Origin: an uncultured Psychrobacter sp.
Lineage (GTDB): Bacteria; Pseudomonadota; Gammaproteobacteria; Pseudomonadales; Moraxellaceae
NCBI GenBank assembly: GCA_947489525.1
Contig: CANLDW010000002.1
Location: 372,001 to 436,000, forward strand
DNA: 64,000 nt
Direction of reading: 5' to 3'
Positions 36,974-46,392 of the stretch are shown here, one piece after another. Each line of letters starts with the position of its first letter. Position 1 is the first letter of the stretch. The notes below the pieces were generated by a model. That model saw nothing but the letters and a program-made list of their open reading frames with translations, had not been told where the DNA came from and made no database searches. A program made the translations under genes and the position numbers.

Positions 36974-38359
36974 ATGAGTCAAATACAAAATCAGGCGGCA
37001 GCAGTCCAGTCAGATACCGCTGTAGTGCCCCGCCGGTCAGCTCTAGATCCAGCGCAAGCTCAGCCATCTTCTAATAAAAGTCGTTTTGATAGTAAAAGTC
37101 ATTTTGATGTCATCATTATTGGTGCTGGGGCGTCAGGACTATACTGCGCGTTGACAGCAGGTCGACGAGGACGCCGCGTATTAGTGCTTGATCATGCTAA
37201 TAAGGCAGGTAAAAAAATCCTTATGTCAGGCGGCGGGCGCTGCAACTTTACCAACTATTTCGTTGAGCCTGAGCATTTTATCAGCGACAACCCGCACTTT
37301 TGTAAATCTGCGCTCAGTCGCTACCCTAGTTGGGAATTTATCGCTATGGTCGAGGCATACAATATCGCCTACCATGAGCGCGAACACGGACAACTATTCT
37401 GTGATGATTCAGCAAAAGACATTGTTAAGATGCTGCTTGATGAATGTGCGGCGGTCGGGGTACAAGTACGGGTTAATACTCAGATTGCTCAAGTTACGGT
37501 CAATGAGAGTAATGAGAGCAAACGCTTTGCCGTAGCCAGCACTAAAAAGCTTAGTAAGAAAGAGCAAAAAGAGCTGGCGGACGATGTAAAACCTACACCA
37601 GCCTATTACAGTTGTGAATCTTTAGTGGTGGCCACTGGCGGCTTATCTATTCCAACGATGGGAGCAAGCGGCATTGGTTATGAGCTGGCGCAGCAGTTTG
37701 GGCACAAGCTAACCCCTATTGATCCAAGCCTTGTACCCTTTACCTTTACCGATAAGACTGGCGAGCTCATGGAGGCGCTGGCAGGTATTAGCTTGCCCGT
37801 CGTTGCTCGTAATACACGCACTGCGTTTAAATTGCCGCTACTTTTCACCCATCGGGGTCTGTCGGGTCCTGCGATGCTGCAATTATCGAACTACTGGCAA
37901 ACAGGTGAGACTATTGAGATCAATCTGATACCCGAGACTGATATTACTGAGCTATTACTGAATCACAAAAAGTCGCATCCTAAGCAACTGATTCGTACGG
38001 TTTTAAGCGAGACCACGAACCACGCTTTACCCAAAAAGCTGCTCGCTACCTTGCAAACCCTACTTTGGGAAGATATGAAAGACACGGCGCTTGCTAATAT
38101 CAAAGATGAGCGCTTGGCTGAGATTGGACAAGCTATTAACGGCTGGGTGCTCAAGCCATCTGGTACTGAGGGCTATCGTACCGCTGAGGTGACGCGCGGC
38201 GGCGTCATTACTGATGAGGTGTCCTCTAAAACCATGCAAAGCAAATTGCAAGAGGGGTTATTTTTTATTGGCGAAGTGCTCGATGTGACGGGCTGGCTTG
38301 GCGGTTATAACTTTCAGTGGGCATGGGCGAGCGGCTTTGTTTGTGGTGAAGTCGTTTAA
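36974..38359 (+). CDS. HI0933/YhiN (BaiN-like) flavoprotein
   Basis: A 461-residue NAD(P)/FAD-dependent oxidoreductase. After a 35-residue polar N-terminus comes DVIIIGAGASGLYCALTAGRRGRRVLVLDH, then GKKILMSGGGRCNFTN, a hallmark of the HI0933 family. The C-terminal GEVLDVTGWLGGYNFQWAWASG completes the FAD site. No substrate is known for most members. A Lys-rich insert (about 190-208) is lineage-specific. It is a single-gene unit without a clear ribosome binding site. Confidence 0.88.
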   Translation: MSQIQNQAAAVQSDTAVVPRRSALDPAQAQPSSNKSRFDSKSHFDVIIIGAGASGLYCALTAGRRGRRVLVLDHANKAGKKILMSGGGRCNFTNYFVEPEHFISDNPHFCKSALSRYPSWEFIAMVEAYNIAYHEREHGQLFCDDSAKDIVKMLLDECAAVGVQVRVNTQIAQVTVNESNESKRFAVASTKKLSKKEQKELADDVKPTPAYYSCESLVVATGGLSIPTMGASGIGYELAQQFGHKLTPIDPSLVPFTFTDKTGELMEALAGISLPVVARNTRTAFKLPLLFTHRGLSGPAMLQLSNYWQTGETIEINLIPETDITELLLNHKKSHPKQLIRTVLSETTNHALPKKLLATLQTLLWEDMKDTALANIKDERLAEIGQAINGWVLKPSGTEGYRTAEVTRGGVITDEVSSKTMQSKLQEGLFFIGEVLDVTGWLGGYNFQWAWASGFVCGEVV

Positions 38360-38508
38360 ATAAATATAAAAAATAGACAACAGTATTTTAATTCTAGTAA
38401 ACGTCTTGATAATATGGATAATACGCTCAATATAACAGGCTATCGATACTTCCTCTGACGATACTGTTATTCGAGGTTGTTGTATATGATTAGTCTAAGA
38501 GGACAGGT

Positions 38509-39591
38509 ATGCGTTCTATTGTACATATTCACGGTGATAAGCGATTGCACTGGGTAGGTGACGGCTTTTATGTCAAGACCTTGATCAATCATCTTGAAGA
38601 CAACCCCACTCTTAACTACAGTCATACTGATCCGTTTTTATTACTAGATTATGGCGAGCCGACCACCTTTGCGCCCAATCCCGACTACCAAACAAAACCT
38701 TACGGTGTTGGACAACATCCTCACAAAGGCTTTGAAACCGTCACTATTGTTTATGCTGGAGAGATCAGCCATGCAGACTCAGCAGGCGGACGTGGTGATA
38801 TCTTAGAGGGCGATGTGCAGTGGATGACCGCTGGACGCGGCATTATGCACGAAGAGTTCCACTCCCAGCGCTTCGGTCAGCGCGGCGGCGTCTTTAGTAT
38901 GGCGCAGTTATGGATCAATCTGCCACAAAAAGATAAGCTAAGCGCGCCCAAATACCAATCTATCAAACGTGGCGATATTCCTGTCGTTGATCTGCTAGAT
39001 ACCCTCAACGACCAAACCTTGGGCACCGCTTCTATTATTGCCGGAGACCATCAAGGTACTATAGGCATCGCAACAACCTTTACTCCGATTAACCTGTGGG
39101 ATATTGAGATAAATCGCGCAGGCTCAACCACGCTTACTATTCCAAATAGCCACAACGTCATGATAGTTGTACAACAAGGCGAGCTACTCATCAACGATGT
39201 CGCTGTTGCAGCCGGTAAGCTGGTACAGTTTACCGCGCCTACTCAACGATCAGCAGACACTGATCTCGATAGTCGTCATAATAATAGTCGTTATAATAAT
39301 AGTCGTTATAATAATAGTAGTCGTGTTCACAGCACTCCTAACAATCGTGCTGACCATGATAGCTCCGCTACTAATGCTACGCCAACCGATACCATTAAAC
39401 TCACGTATTTGTCTACGCCTTCACAAACGTTGCACACATCAACCCCCTCAAGCGATACGTCCGTAAAACTTTTATTATTAAGCGGTGAGCCTATTGGCGA
39501 ACCTATAGTGGGCTATGGCCCCTTTGTAATGACTACCAAAGCTGAACTCAAACAAACCTTTAGAGATTACCAACTGGGCAATTTTGTTTAA
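38509..39591 (+). CDS. Pirin family protein
   Basis: Bicupin iron protein; some bacterial pirins have quercetin dioxygenase or regulatory activity. The N-terminal cupin shows GQHPHKGFETVTIVYAGEI (metal-binding His pair) and MTAGRGIMHEEF. A GPFVM motif is kept near the C-terminus. At 360 residues it is about 70 longer than common pirins: an Asn/Ser/Thr-rich insert at about 250-300 is encoded partly by a 15-bp repeat. GAGGAC precedes the ATG. A 19-bp tandem repeat starts at the stop codon. Confidence 0.88.
   Translation: MRSIVHIHGDKRLHWVGDGFYVKTLINHLEDNPTLNYSHTDPFLLLDYGEPTTFAPNPDYQTKPYGVGQHPHKGFETVTIVYAGEISHADSAGGRGDILEGDVQWMTAGRGIMHEEFHSQRFGQRGGVFSMAQLWINLPQKDKLSAPKYQSIKRGDIPVVDLLDTLNDQTLGTASIIAGDHQGTIGIATTFTPINLWDIEINRAGSTTLTIPNSHNVMIVVQQGELLINDVAVAAGKLVQFTAPTQRSADTDLDSRHNNSRYNNSRYNNSSRVHSTPNNRADHDSSATNATPTDTIKLTYLSTPSQTLHTSTPSSDTSVKLLLLSGEPIGEPIVGYGPFVMTTKAELKQTFRDYQLGNFV
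39271..39315 (+). repeat. 15-bp tandem repeat within the pirin gene
   Basis: AGTCGTTATAATAAT occurs three times in phase (39271-39285 with one change, 39286-39300, 39301-39315), encoding an SRYNN-type series. The unit length keeps the reading frame. Confidence 0.92.
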
Positions 39592-39643
39592 CTACATCAC
39601 TTTGGTTTAACTACATCACTTTGGTTTAACTATGTCACTTAGT
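39587..39643 (+). repeat. 19-bp tandem repeat spanning the pirin stop codon
   Basis: Three copies (the third degenerate) of a 19-bp unit beginning TTTAACTACATCACTTT, with the pirin TAA in the first copy. Confidence 0.85.
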
Positions 39644-39662
39644 TTAATGATAATTCGAGCGT

Positions 39663-39707
39663 GAAAAAGCCGCCTTACTCTCTTAGTAAGGCGGCTTTTT
39701 TATTTTT
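39663..39707. terminator. Bidirectional terminator between pirin and old yellow enzyme genes
   Basis: Perfect stem AAAAAGCCGCCTTACT / AGTAAGGCGGCTTTTT with a 5-base loop. T-runs follow on both strands. It serves two convergent genes. Confidence 0.93.
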
Positions 39708-39741
39708 CAGATCTAAAATAGACATCCAGCAATAGGACGTA

Positions 39742-40854
39742 CTAAGCCTGCTTTTGCTCTAGGTACGGATAATCGGTATAACCCTCGCTACCGCCACCAT
39801 AAAAGGTTTGTGGATGCTGCTCATTAAGCGGTGCATCTTGACGGATACGCTCTGGCAGATCTGGATTAGCGATAAAGTCACGACCAAAGGCAACGGCATC
39901 AATGTAGCCTGCCTTGACGTTTTTCTCAGCCTTTTTGGCGTCATACCCGCCAGCTGCAATAATAGTATTGTCAAAAGCATCGCGGATACGCTGACGGAAA
40001 CCATCGTTGTACGGCGTACCACCTGCCCAATCAGGCTCAGAGATATGCAAATACATCAGATCGCGCTTATTAATTTGCTCAATGAGCCAGATATTGTCGT
40101 CTTCATCGTAGCCCGCTTCTACTTCATTAAACGTACCCTGCGGCGATAAACGAATACCCACGTGATCCTTATCCCAAGCATCGACACAAGCATCAACAAC
40201 TTCTAGCGTAAGACGCGCACGGTTCTCGCGGCTACCGCCGTACTCATCATCACGCTTATTGGTTTGCTCCACCCAGAACTGATGTAACAGATATCCATGA
40301 GCGCCATGTACTTCGACGCCATCAACGCCCGCTTCACGCGCAGTCTTGGTCGCATGAGCAAAGTCAGCAATCACTTGTTTGATGTCATCGAGAGTGGCAG
40401 GACGTGGCGGCGTTGTTTCAACGCGAATGGCTTGGTTATCGCTATCGCGTAGTGAAGTGCGCGCACCAACTGCGACATCTGAGGCGGAGATAGGCGCTTC
40501 GCCATCAGGCTGGACGCTTTTATGAGAGACAAGACCAGTATGCCATAACTGTACGACGATTTTACCGCCTTTGGCGTGGACATCATCAGCGATAACTTTC
40601 CAAGCGGTCATCTGATCTTGGGTATGAATACCGGGCGCACCGGCATAGCCTTTGGCTTGAAAAGATACTTGCGTCGCTTCAGCGATGACCAGACCTGCAC
40701 CAGCTGCACGCTGTGAGTAATACTCACCAGCCAATGCAGTGGGTACATCGCCTGGTTCTACCGCACGCAAACGTGTCAGCGGCGCCATAATAATGCGATT
40801 TTTTAGGGTTTGGGTGCCCATTTTAACGGGTTCGAATAGTATGTCATGTGCCAT
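39742..40854 (-). CDS. Old yellow enzyme family alkene reductase (NemA-like)
   Basis: A 370-residue FMN TIM barrel that reduces activated alkenes, maleimides or nitro compounds with NAD(P)H. NRIIMAPLTRLRA starts the barrel; the substrate-binding His pair lies in VEVHGAHGYLLHQF, followed by QTNKRDDEYGGS; and GRDFIANPDLPERI binds FMN phosphate. These features match N-ethylmaleimide reductases. AGGA lies six bases before the ATG. It is convergent with the pirin gene. Confidence 0.92.
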   Translation of the reverse strand: MAHDILFEPVKMGTQTLKNRIIMAPLTRLRAVEPGDVPTALAGEYYSQRAAGAGLVIAEATQVSFQAKGYAGAPGIHTQDQMTAWKVIADDVHAKGGKIVVQLWHTGLVSHKSVQPDGEAPISASDVAVGARTSLRDSDNQAIRVETTPPRPATLDDIKQVIADFAHATKTAREAGVDGVEVHGAHGYLLHQFWVEQTNKRDDEYGGSRENRARLTLEVVDACVDAWDKDHVGIRLSPQGTFNEVEAGYDEDDNIWLIEQINKRDLMYLHISEPDWAGGTPYNDGFRQRIRDAFDNTIIAAGGYDAKKAEKNVKAGYIDAVAFGRDFIANPDLPERIRQDAPLNEQHPQTFYGGGSEGYTDYPYLEQKQA

Positions 40855-41143
40855 GATAAATCCTGTTTTTAGTTATAAGAAGGAATATAAGCTCTACTAA
40901 AAGGCAGTCACTACTATAAAGTAATCTAGCTTTTGTTATGAAAAGTTTATAAGTTATTAAGTCAGTGATATGTATGTTTGTTCAATAAATGAGTAAAACG
41001 TCTCAATAACTGTCTCCTTGATAAGGCATATGCTGAGTTATTCAAGGTAAACTTGGCTATAAAATCATTGATCATACTTATCTTAAATATTGGAATTTCT
41101 GACTGTCCCTATTGATAAACCAGTATTAGCTTAAACAAGTGGT

Positions 41144-42388
41144 CTACAAATCCACCTTATCCAAAATAAAATCAATATCCTTATCCCCGCGCCCTGATAA
41201 ATTCACCAAAATGCTCTCGTCAGATGCCATGTCTTTGGCGACTCTTATCGCATAGGCAATAGCATGCGCGGTTTCTAAAGCCGGAATAATACCCTCTAAT
41301 CGTGACAGTTTCATAAAGGCATCTAAACACTCGCTATCGGTTGCTGACTCATAGGTCGCGAGGTTTTGATCTTTCAGTAAGGAGTGCTGAGGCCCCACGC
41401 CCGGATAATCAAGACCGGAGGCAATCGAGTGTACCGGAGCGGGCTCACCATTATCATCAAGGAGGACATAGCATTTAAAACCATGAATCTCGCCCTTAAT
41501 ACCAAGCGACATGGTTGCCGCGTGATTAAGCGTATCTAAGCCCTCGCCAGCCGGCTCCACCCCTACTTTTTCAACCTCCGAGTCCCCCATAAAGCCGCTA
41601 AATATACCAATAGCATTGGAGCCGCCGCCAACACAAGCGACCACTTTGTTAGGTAGCTTGCCCGTCGTGTCCAAAAACTGCGCTCGTGCTTCACGTCCCA
41701 CTACCGACTGAAAATAGCTAACAATCTCAGGATAAGGCGCGGGCCCTAGCGCTGAGCCAATGGCGAACATACTGTTATCTAAATCTTCAAGATAAGCCTC
41801 AAAAGCGCTATCGACCGCTTCTTTTAGCGTGCCTGCCCCGCGTGATACCGGCACGATATTAGCGCCTAAGATTTTCATGCGGCTAACATTGGGGTGTTCT
41901 TTTTTGATATCGACGACGCCCATATGAATCTCACACTCAACGCCCATCAAGGCAGCTGCCGTTGCTAGCGCTACGCCATGTTGTCCTGCGCCTGTCTCGG
42001 CGATAACTTTGGTTTTACCGAGCTTTTTGGCTAGTAATACCTCGCCTAAGCAGTGATTAATCTTGTGCGCGCCGGTGTGGTTCAAATCTTCGCGCTTAAA
42101 ATAAATCTGCGCCCCGCCGCAATGCTCGCTTAAGCGTCTGGCATGAAATATCGGACTGGGACGGCCAATATACGTCTGACGTAGGCGCGTCATCTCTTCA
42201 ATGAAATCAGCATCCTTGATAATGTTCCGAAAACCTGTTTCGATCTCATCCATGGCTTTGGCTAGCTCAGGGTGAGCAATCTTGCCGCCGAACTCGCCGT
42301 ATAAGCCGTCTTTATTAGGAAGAATAGAAGCAGGTAGCTCGTAAGTATCCGTTCGCTCATGGATATGGTTCGTAGTGTTCATTGTCAT
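41144..42388 (-). CDS. trpB: Tryptophan synthase beta subunit
   Basis: Condenses indole with serine to tryptophan. The PLP lysine lies in [10 protein letters not shown], followed by [21 protein letters not shown] binds the PLP phosphate. Length (414) is typical of TrpB1. AAGGA lies six bases before the ATG. No trpA or other trp gene is adjacent. Instead it is divergent from trpR, with a candidate Trp operator in between, so regulation by TrpR is likely. Confidence 0.95.
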   Translation of the reverse strand: MTMNTTNHIHERTDTYELPASILPNKDGLYGEFGGKIAHPELAKAMDEIETGFRNIIKDADFIEEMTRLRQTYIGRPSPIFHARRLSEHCGGAQIYFKREDLNHTGAHKINHCLGEVLLAKKLGKTKVIAETGAGQHGVALATAAALMGVECEIHMGVVDIKKEHPNVSRMKILGANIVPVSRGAGTLKEAVDSAFEAYLEDLDNSMFAIGSALGPAPYPEIVSYFQSVVGREARAQFLDTTGKLPNKVVACVGGGSNAIGIFSGFMGDSEVEKVGVEPAGEGLDTLNHAATMSLGIKGEIHGFKCYVLLDDNGEPAPVHSIASGLDYPGVGPQHSLLKDQNLATYESATDSECLDAFMKLSRLEGIIPALETAHAIAYAIRVAKDMASDESILVNLSGRGDKDIDFILDKVDL

Positions 42389-42473
42389 AATTAATCCTTA
42401 GTGCTTTGACTAATCTATATGAGAAGTGGTTTAAATAAGTGAGTTATGCGCTATAATATAGCTATTATTATCA

Positions 42474-42485
42474 TGTTCTAGTACA
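42474..42485. promoter_or_regulatory. Candidate TrpR operator
   Basis: TGTTCTAGTACA is symmetric at 10 of 12 positions and carries the CTAG core and GTAC arms typical of TrpR sites in E. coli. It lies about 85 bp upstream of trpB and next to a TrpR-like gene. AT-rich -10-like sequences occur on both sides. Confidence 0.5.
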
Positions 42486-42593
42486 TTGAAACATATTTTA
42501 AGCTAAGTCTTATTAGGGGTCAAGTATTAGGACTGGCTTGCCTCTATTTATACCAAAATTATCTCATTCTTAACTATTCAAGATTATCAGCGT

Positions 42594-42648
42594 AGGGTGC
42601 TTTTTAAGCGCCAGTTAAACCGTGACAATGGTGCTTAAAAAGCACCCT
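42594..42648. repeat. Long inverted repeat upstream of trpR (REP/MITE-like)
   Basis: Arms 42594-42609 and 42633-42648 are perfectly complementary over 16 bp (AGGGTGCTTTTTAAGC). Three more pairs extend the stem to 19 bp around a 17-base loop. The GTAGGGTGC start resembles the palindromic repeats at 46-48 kb, so it may belong to the same or a related family. Confidence 0.85.
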
Positions 42649-42701
42649 GCAATAGCCCATACTAAACTGAGAGTAAACTGCACTATTAGAAGGAAATCAA
42701 A

Positions 42702-43007
42702 ATGCCAGAAGAAAAACAGGACAACAATACCGACAACGCTTACGCTTACTTATTAAAAGTATTAAGTAAAACCGATGACCAAGCCTGTCTAATCGCCTTG
42801 CTCGACGCTCTGCTCACTGATAAAGAACAAACAGAGCTTGCCAATCGCTTAACGATCTTTGCGCTGCTGCAACAAGGTATGACTCAAAGAGAAATCAGCG
42901 CCCAGCTCGGTGTTGGCATCGCCACGGTGTCGCGCGGTGCAAAAGCTTTTAGTCAGCATCAGATTGACGACTTACTACCGGATATTGGAGAAAATATCCA
43001 ACAATAA
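42702..43007 (+). CDS. trpR: Trp operon repressor family protein
   Basis: A 101-residue helical DNA-binding protein of the TrpR fold. ALLTDKEQTELANRLTIFALLQQGMTQREISAQLGVG covers the helix-turn-helix (about 42-78), and IATVSRGAKAF is the recognition helix, close to the IATITRGS of E. coli TrpR. It senses tryptophan and represses trp genes in relatives. AAGGAA precedes the ATG. Divergence from trpB supports the assignment; the related YerC family is the alternative. Confidence 0.82.
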   Translation: MPEEKQDNNTDNAYAYLLKVLSKTDDQACLIALLDALLTDKEQTELANRLTIFALLQQGMTQREISAQLGVGIATVSRGAKAFSQHQIDDLLPDIGENIQQ

Positions 43008-43189
43008 TTGTAGGTACAATAACGCTCAAACATTGCCACTCATATAGTTGCTACTTATATACCTATGGCTCAGGTACAAACCGTTATCATCTACCTACAA
43101 AATTTTTACAAACTACCCTAGCTATTTTTTTGATAACCCGTGATGCTAATAGCTGACCTTAATCGATAATAAGCCTAGGGAGTAGAACA

Positions 43190-44359
43190 ATGACTCATCA
43201 TAATAAAGCCCAAAACAACCAGCAACACGACGCTAACGACTTACTCGATATTACAGCCGCTGTCATCCCCGAAAAGGGGGCAGATTTTGAGTTCCAATCC
43301 TTAAAAATCCGTCCGCCGCAAGGGGATGAAGTGTTGGTTAAAATAGTCGCAACGGGCATGTGCCACACTGACTTAAGTGCGCGCGATCAATACTACCCTG
43401 TGCCCCTGCCAGTGGTTCTAGGGCATGAAGGCGCAGGTATCGTACAAGCTATCGGCGATGACGTAAAAGACCTTGAGGTTGGTGATCACGTTATCTTAAC
43501 TTATGGATACTGTGGTCATTGTGACCAGTGCTATGCCGGCAGACAGCCCTACTGTGCTGAGTTTTTTGAGCGCAACTTTGGCGGTAGCGATGTCGATGGT
43601 AGTCATGTCATATCCGACGATGATCACAAGGCGATGAACGATCACTTTTTCTCACAGTCTTCTTTTGCAACGCTTGCCATAAGCCGCGAAAACAATGCGA
43701 TTAAAGTACCAAAAGAGGCGCCTATAGAGCTGCTCGGCCCGCTTGGTTGTGGTATTCAAACAGGAGCAGGCGGAGTGATAAACGCCCTACAAGTGACTCC
43801 GGGTAGTAGCTTTGTCACGTGGGGCGCAGGATCGGTTGGGCTAAGCGGCTTGCTGGCTGCCAAGTTATGCGGCGCGGCTACCATTATAGCTGTCGATGTT
43901 GTCGACTCGCGACTAGAGCTTGCCAAAGAGCTTGGCGCGACGCATGTTATCAATAGCAAGGATAAAGACGCTGTCGAAACCGTCAAAGACATCACTGGTG
44001 GCGGCGCAAACTTTGCACTAGAGTCCACAGGGGTGCCAGAGATTTTGACTCAAGGCATAGCAGCCCTCGGTAGTATCGGCAAGATAGCGGTAGTCGGCGC
44101 GCCGCCGCTTGAGACACCAGCGGAGTTTGATGTCAACGACCTACTCATCAATGGTAAAAGCATCATCGGTAATGTTGAGGGTGATATCGCTCCCAAAAAG
44201 TTTGTCACTGACTTGGTTGATTTATACCTTAAAGGCGATTTCCCGTTTGATAAACTAGTGAAATATTATGATTTTGACGATATCAACCAAGCGGTCAAAG
44301 ACAGCGAAGATGGTACTACCTTAAAGCCAATTTTAAAAATCGCTGATCCTGAAAGCTAA
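43190..44359 (+). CDS. Zinc-dependent alcohol dehydrogenase (aryl-alcohol dehydrogenase type)
   Basis: A 389-residue MDR-family dehydrogenase. Catalytic zinc ligands are in ATGMCHTDLSARD and GHEGAG. The structural zinc cysteines are in YGYCGHCDQCYAGRQPYC. The NAD-binding motif WGAGSVGLSGLLAAK follows. The long loop after the zinc lobe (FFERNFGGSDVDGS) resembles benzyl alcohol dehydrogenases such as XylB/AreB; that substrate is inferred. AGGGAG precedes the ATG. It is a monocistronic unit. Confidence 0.88.
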   Translation: MTHHNKAQNNQQHDANDLLDITAAVIPEKGADFEFQSLKIRPPQGDEVLVKIVATGMCHTDLSARDQYYPVPLPVVLGHEGAGIVQAIGDDVKDLEVGDHVILTYGYCGHCDQCYAGRQPYCAEFFERNFGGSDVDGSHVISDDDHKAMNDHFFSQSSFATLAISRENNAIKVPKEAPIELLGPLGCGIQTGAGGVINALQVTPGSSFVTWGAGSVGLSGLLAAKLCGAATIIAVDVVDSRLELAKELGATHVINSKDKDAVETVKDITGGGANFALESTGVPEILTQGIAALGSIGKIAVVGAPPLETPAEFDVNDLLINGKSIIGNVEGDIAPKKFVTDLVDLYLKGDFPFDKLVKYYDFDDINQAVKDSEDGTTLKPILKIADPES

Positions 44360-44422
44360 TTAAGGCTAAGCATAGCTCAAGATCTTAGTTTTAAATTAAA
44401 CATCCTTGTCTCGATTTATAGT

Positions 44423-44457
44423 GACTCTACAACCCTCATGTAGAGTCGCTAAGTTTT
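44423..44457 (+). terminator. Candidate terminator of the alcohol dehydrogenase gene
   Basis: Perfect 8-bp stem GACTCTAC / GTAGAGTC around a 9-base loop, followed after seven bases by TTTTA. The weak T-run makes it a moderate call. Confidence 0.6.
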
Positions 44458-44597
44458 ATAGCAAACTATTTCTTTTCGCTCTTCTCCTTTCTTTATCTTG
44501 AAACAATTTGAAATAAATATGTATTGCGCAACAGTAATGACACTTTTGTTTGCTAGACTCTTGCCTATTAAATTTTATCCTCATTAAAAGGGCAGGC

Positions 44598-46205
44598 ATG
44601 CAAAGACGCAAATTTATAAAATCTTTGGGCTTAGGGGTCGCCACGGTCAGCGCTACAGCGGCAATGAGCGGTTGCCAAACCCTCGCCAAACCGCAAAAAC
44701 TTCCTAACACGGTCACTCAAGCGGGACACTTCCCTAATATCATCGTCGGTAGCGGTTACGGCGGTGCAGTATCCGCGCTACGCTTAAGCGAACAAGGTCA
44801 TAAAGTCCTAATATTAGAGATGGGCAGGCGCTGGGATAGAACCCCTGAGCACGATACTTTTTGTAAGATGATCACCGCTGATAAACGCTCAAGCTGGTTT
44901 AGCAATAGACCTAACGCTCCTATCCCCATTCCTATCCCGATTAGAAAATACCCCGGCGTTTTAGATTTAGTTGAATATGATGAGATGAAAGTATTCGCTG
45001 GACGCGCTTATGGTGGCGGCTCTATCGTCAATGGCGCGATTGCCATTGCCCCTAGACGCTCGCACTTTGAAGCCGTCTTTTCGTGGATTGATAGTGATGA
45101 GATGTACGACACTTACTTTCCGCGCGCGATGAAGGCGCTCAAAGTCAGCCAAATCCCTGAGGACTTCTTTAACGACACTAAATATTACGAATTCACTCGT
45201 GCCGCTGAACGTCAAGCCGAGCGTGCTGGCCTTAAAACCGAATTCTTCGCCAACAGCTACGATTTTGACTATATGCAAAAGGAAGCGCGTGGCGAAGTGT
45301 ATCAATCTGGCCTTGGCGGTGAAGTCATCTACGGCAATAACGCTGGCAAATTCTCACTTGATTTAACTTATCTAAAAGATGCCGAAGCCACAGGTAACGT
45401 TTCGGTCAGAACCCTACGCAAAGTGAATAGTATCCAAGCGCTTGATAACGACCAGTTACGTTTAGAAGTGCATGTCCTAAACACCACAGGCGGTGTCGAT
45501 AACATTGCTAATATCGAGCATTACACCTGCGATAAACTATTCCTTAATGCTGGCAGCACGGGAACCTCAGAGCTACTGCTCAAAAGCCAAGCCGAGGGCA
45601 AGCTTAATAACTTAAATGAGCACATCGGCCAATACTGGGGGCCCAACGGTAACATCATGACCGGACGCAACTTTGTCCATGCGGCGGGCACGACCCAATC
45701 CACCATCCCCGTCAAAGGCATCAATCTATGGGACGGCGATAGAGGCGGCTCCAAATATAAAATATTCGCTGAACTTGCGCCCTTACCACTTGGACTTGAG
45801 ACGTGGACAACGCTCTATCTTGCCATCACTGACAACCCCGAGCGCGGTAATTACTACTACGATAAAGCCTCGCAAAAGGTCAAACTCAACTGGAAGCGCA
45901 AGCAAAATCAGTATTCAGTAAATGCGGCTCAAGAGTTACTAGACAAGCTTGGTGCAGCCAGCGGCGGCACTAAGGCGCGCCTGTTATTTAATAATGGGTT
46001 TGGTGATGACTTCTGCTATCATCCACTTGGCGGCTGCGTATTGGGTTTGGCGACCGATGAGGTTGGCCGCGTCAAAGGGCATAACAATATCTACGTGCAA
46101 GATGGCGCGTTAATCCCCGGCAGTGCGGGCGTTAATCCGTACGTGTTTATCACGGGGCTTGCCGAGCGTAATATGGCGATTATTTTGAGGGAAGATTTTG
46201 GGTAA
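44598..46205 (+). CDS. GMC oxidoreductase (cholesterol-oxidase-like) with Tat signal
   Basis: A 535-residue FAD enzyme. A Tat motif RRKFIKSLG starts at residue 3 and is followed by MSGC, a possible lipobox. The FAD Rossmann motif IIVGSGYGGAVSALRLSEQG comes next, then AYGGGSIVNGAI and a C-terminal HPLGGCVLG with PGSAGVNP, as in cholesterol oxidase and related GMC enzymes. Folded export with bound FAD fits the Tat route. The ATG at 44598 follows AAAGGG; an upstream TTG is rejected. The substrate is unknown; an alcohol or sterol is likely. Confidence 0.85.
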   Translation: MQRRKFIKSLGLGVATVSATAAMSGCQTLAKPQKLPNTVTQAGHFPNIIVGSGYGGAVSALRLSEQGHKVLILEMGRRWDRTPEHDTFCKMITADKRSSWFSNRPNAPIPIPIPIRKYPGVLDLVEYDEMKVFAGRAYGGGSIVNGAIAIAPRRSHFEAVFSWIDSDEMYDTYFPRAMKALKVSQIPEDFFNDTKYYEFTRAAERQAERAGLKTEFFANSYDFDYMQKEARGEVYQSGLGGEVIYGNNAGKFSLDLTYLKDAEATGNVSVRTLRKVNSIQALDNDQLRLEVHVLNTTGGVDNIANIEHYTCDKLFLNAGSTGTSELLLKSQAEGKLNNLNEHIGQYWGPNGNIMTGRNFVHAAGTTQSTIPVKGINLWDGDRGGSKYKIFAELAPLPLGLETWTTLYLAITDNPERGNYYYDKASQKVKLNWKRKQNQYSVNAAQELLDKLGAASGGTKARLLFNNGFGDDFCYHPLGGCVLGLATDEVGRVKGHNNIYVQDGALIPGSAGVNPYVFITGLAERNMAIILREDFG

Positions 46206-46237
46206 TATATAGAAGAGTTGAATAATTGTCTTCAAAA

Positions 46238-46266
46238 GGCGGGGTACGCTATCGCTCACCCTATAC
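46238..46266. repeat. REP-like palindrome A (short form)
   Basis: GGGGTACGCT...TCACCCTATAC: a diverged member of the short GTGGGTTACGC/GGCTAACCCAC family found downstream. Confidence 0.6.
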
Positions 46267-46310
46267 TAGCATCAACATTAAATTAAAGTTTGTGTAGAAT
46301 ATGCAGTTTG

Positions 46311-46371
46311 CCGTAGGGTGGGTTAGACTTGTCAAGTTCTCGTAGAGAATGAGGACAAGGCGTAACCCACC
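46311..46371. repeat. REP-like element B (long form)
   Basis: Begins CCGTAGGGTGGGTTA and ends TAACCCACC. Three nested stems are visible: GGTGGGTTA/TAACCCACC outside, TTGTC/GACAA in the middle, TTCTC/GAGAA around a GTA loop inside. It lies 22 bp upstream of the transposase start. Confidence 0.88.
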
Positions 46372-46392
46372 GAATATTATAAGACTTAAACT

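Larger units (their letters stand above)
42389..42701. other. trpB / trpR divergent intergenic region
   Basis: These 313 bp hold a Trp-operator-like palindrome (42474-42485), a TATAAT on the plus strand (42452-42457), and a long inverted repeat (42594-42648) just upstream of trpR. Confidence 0.6.
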
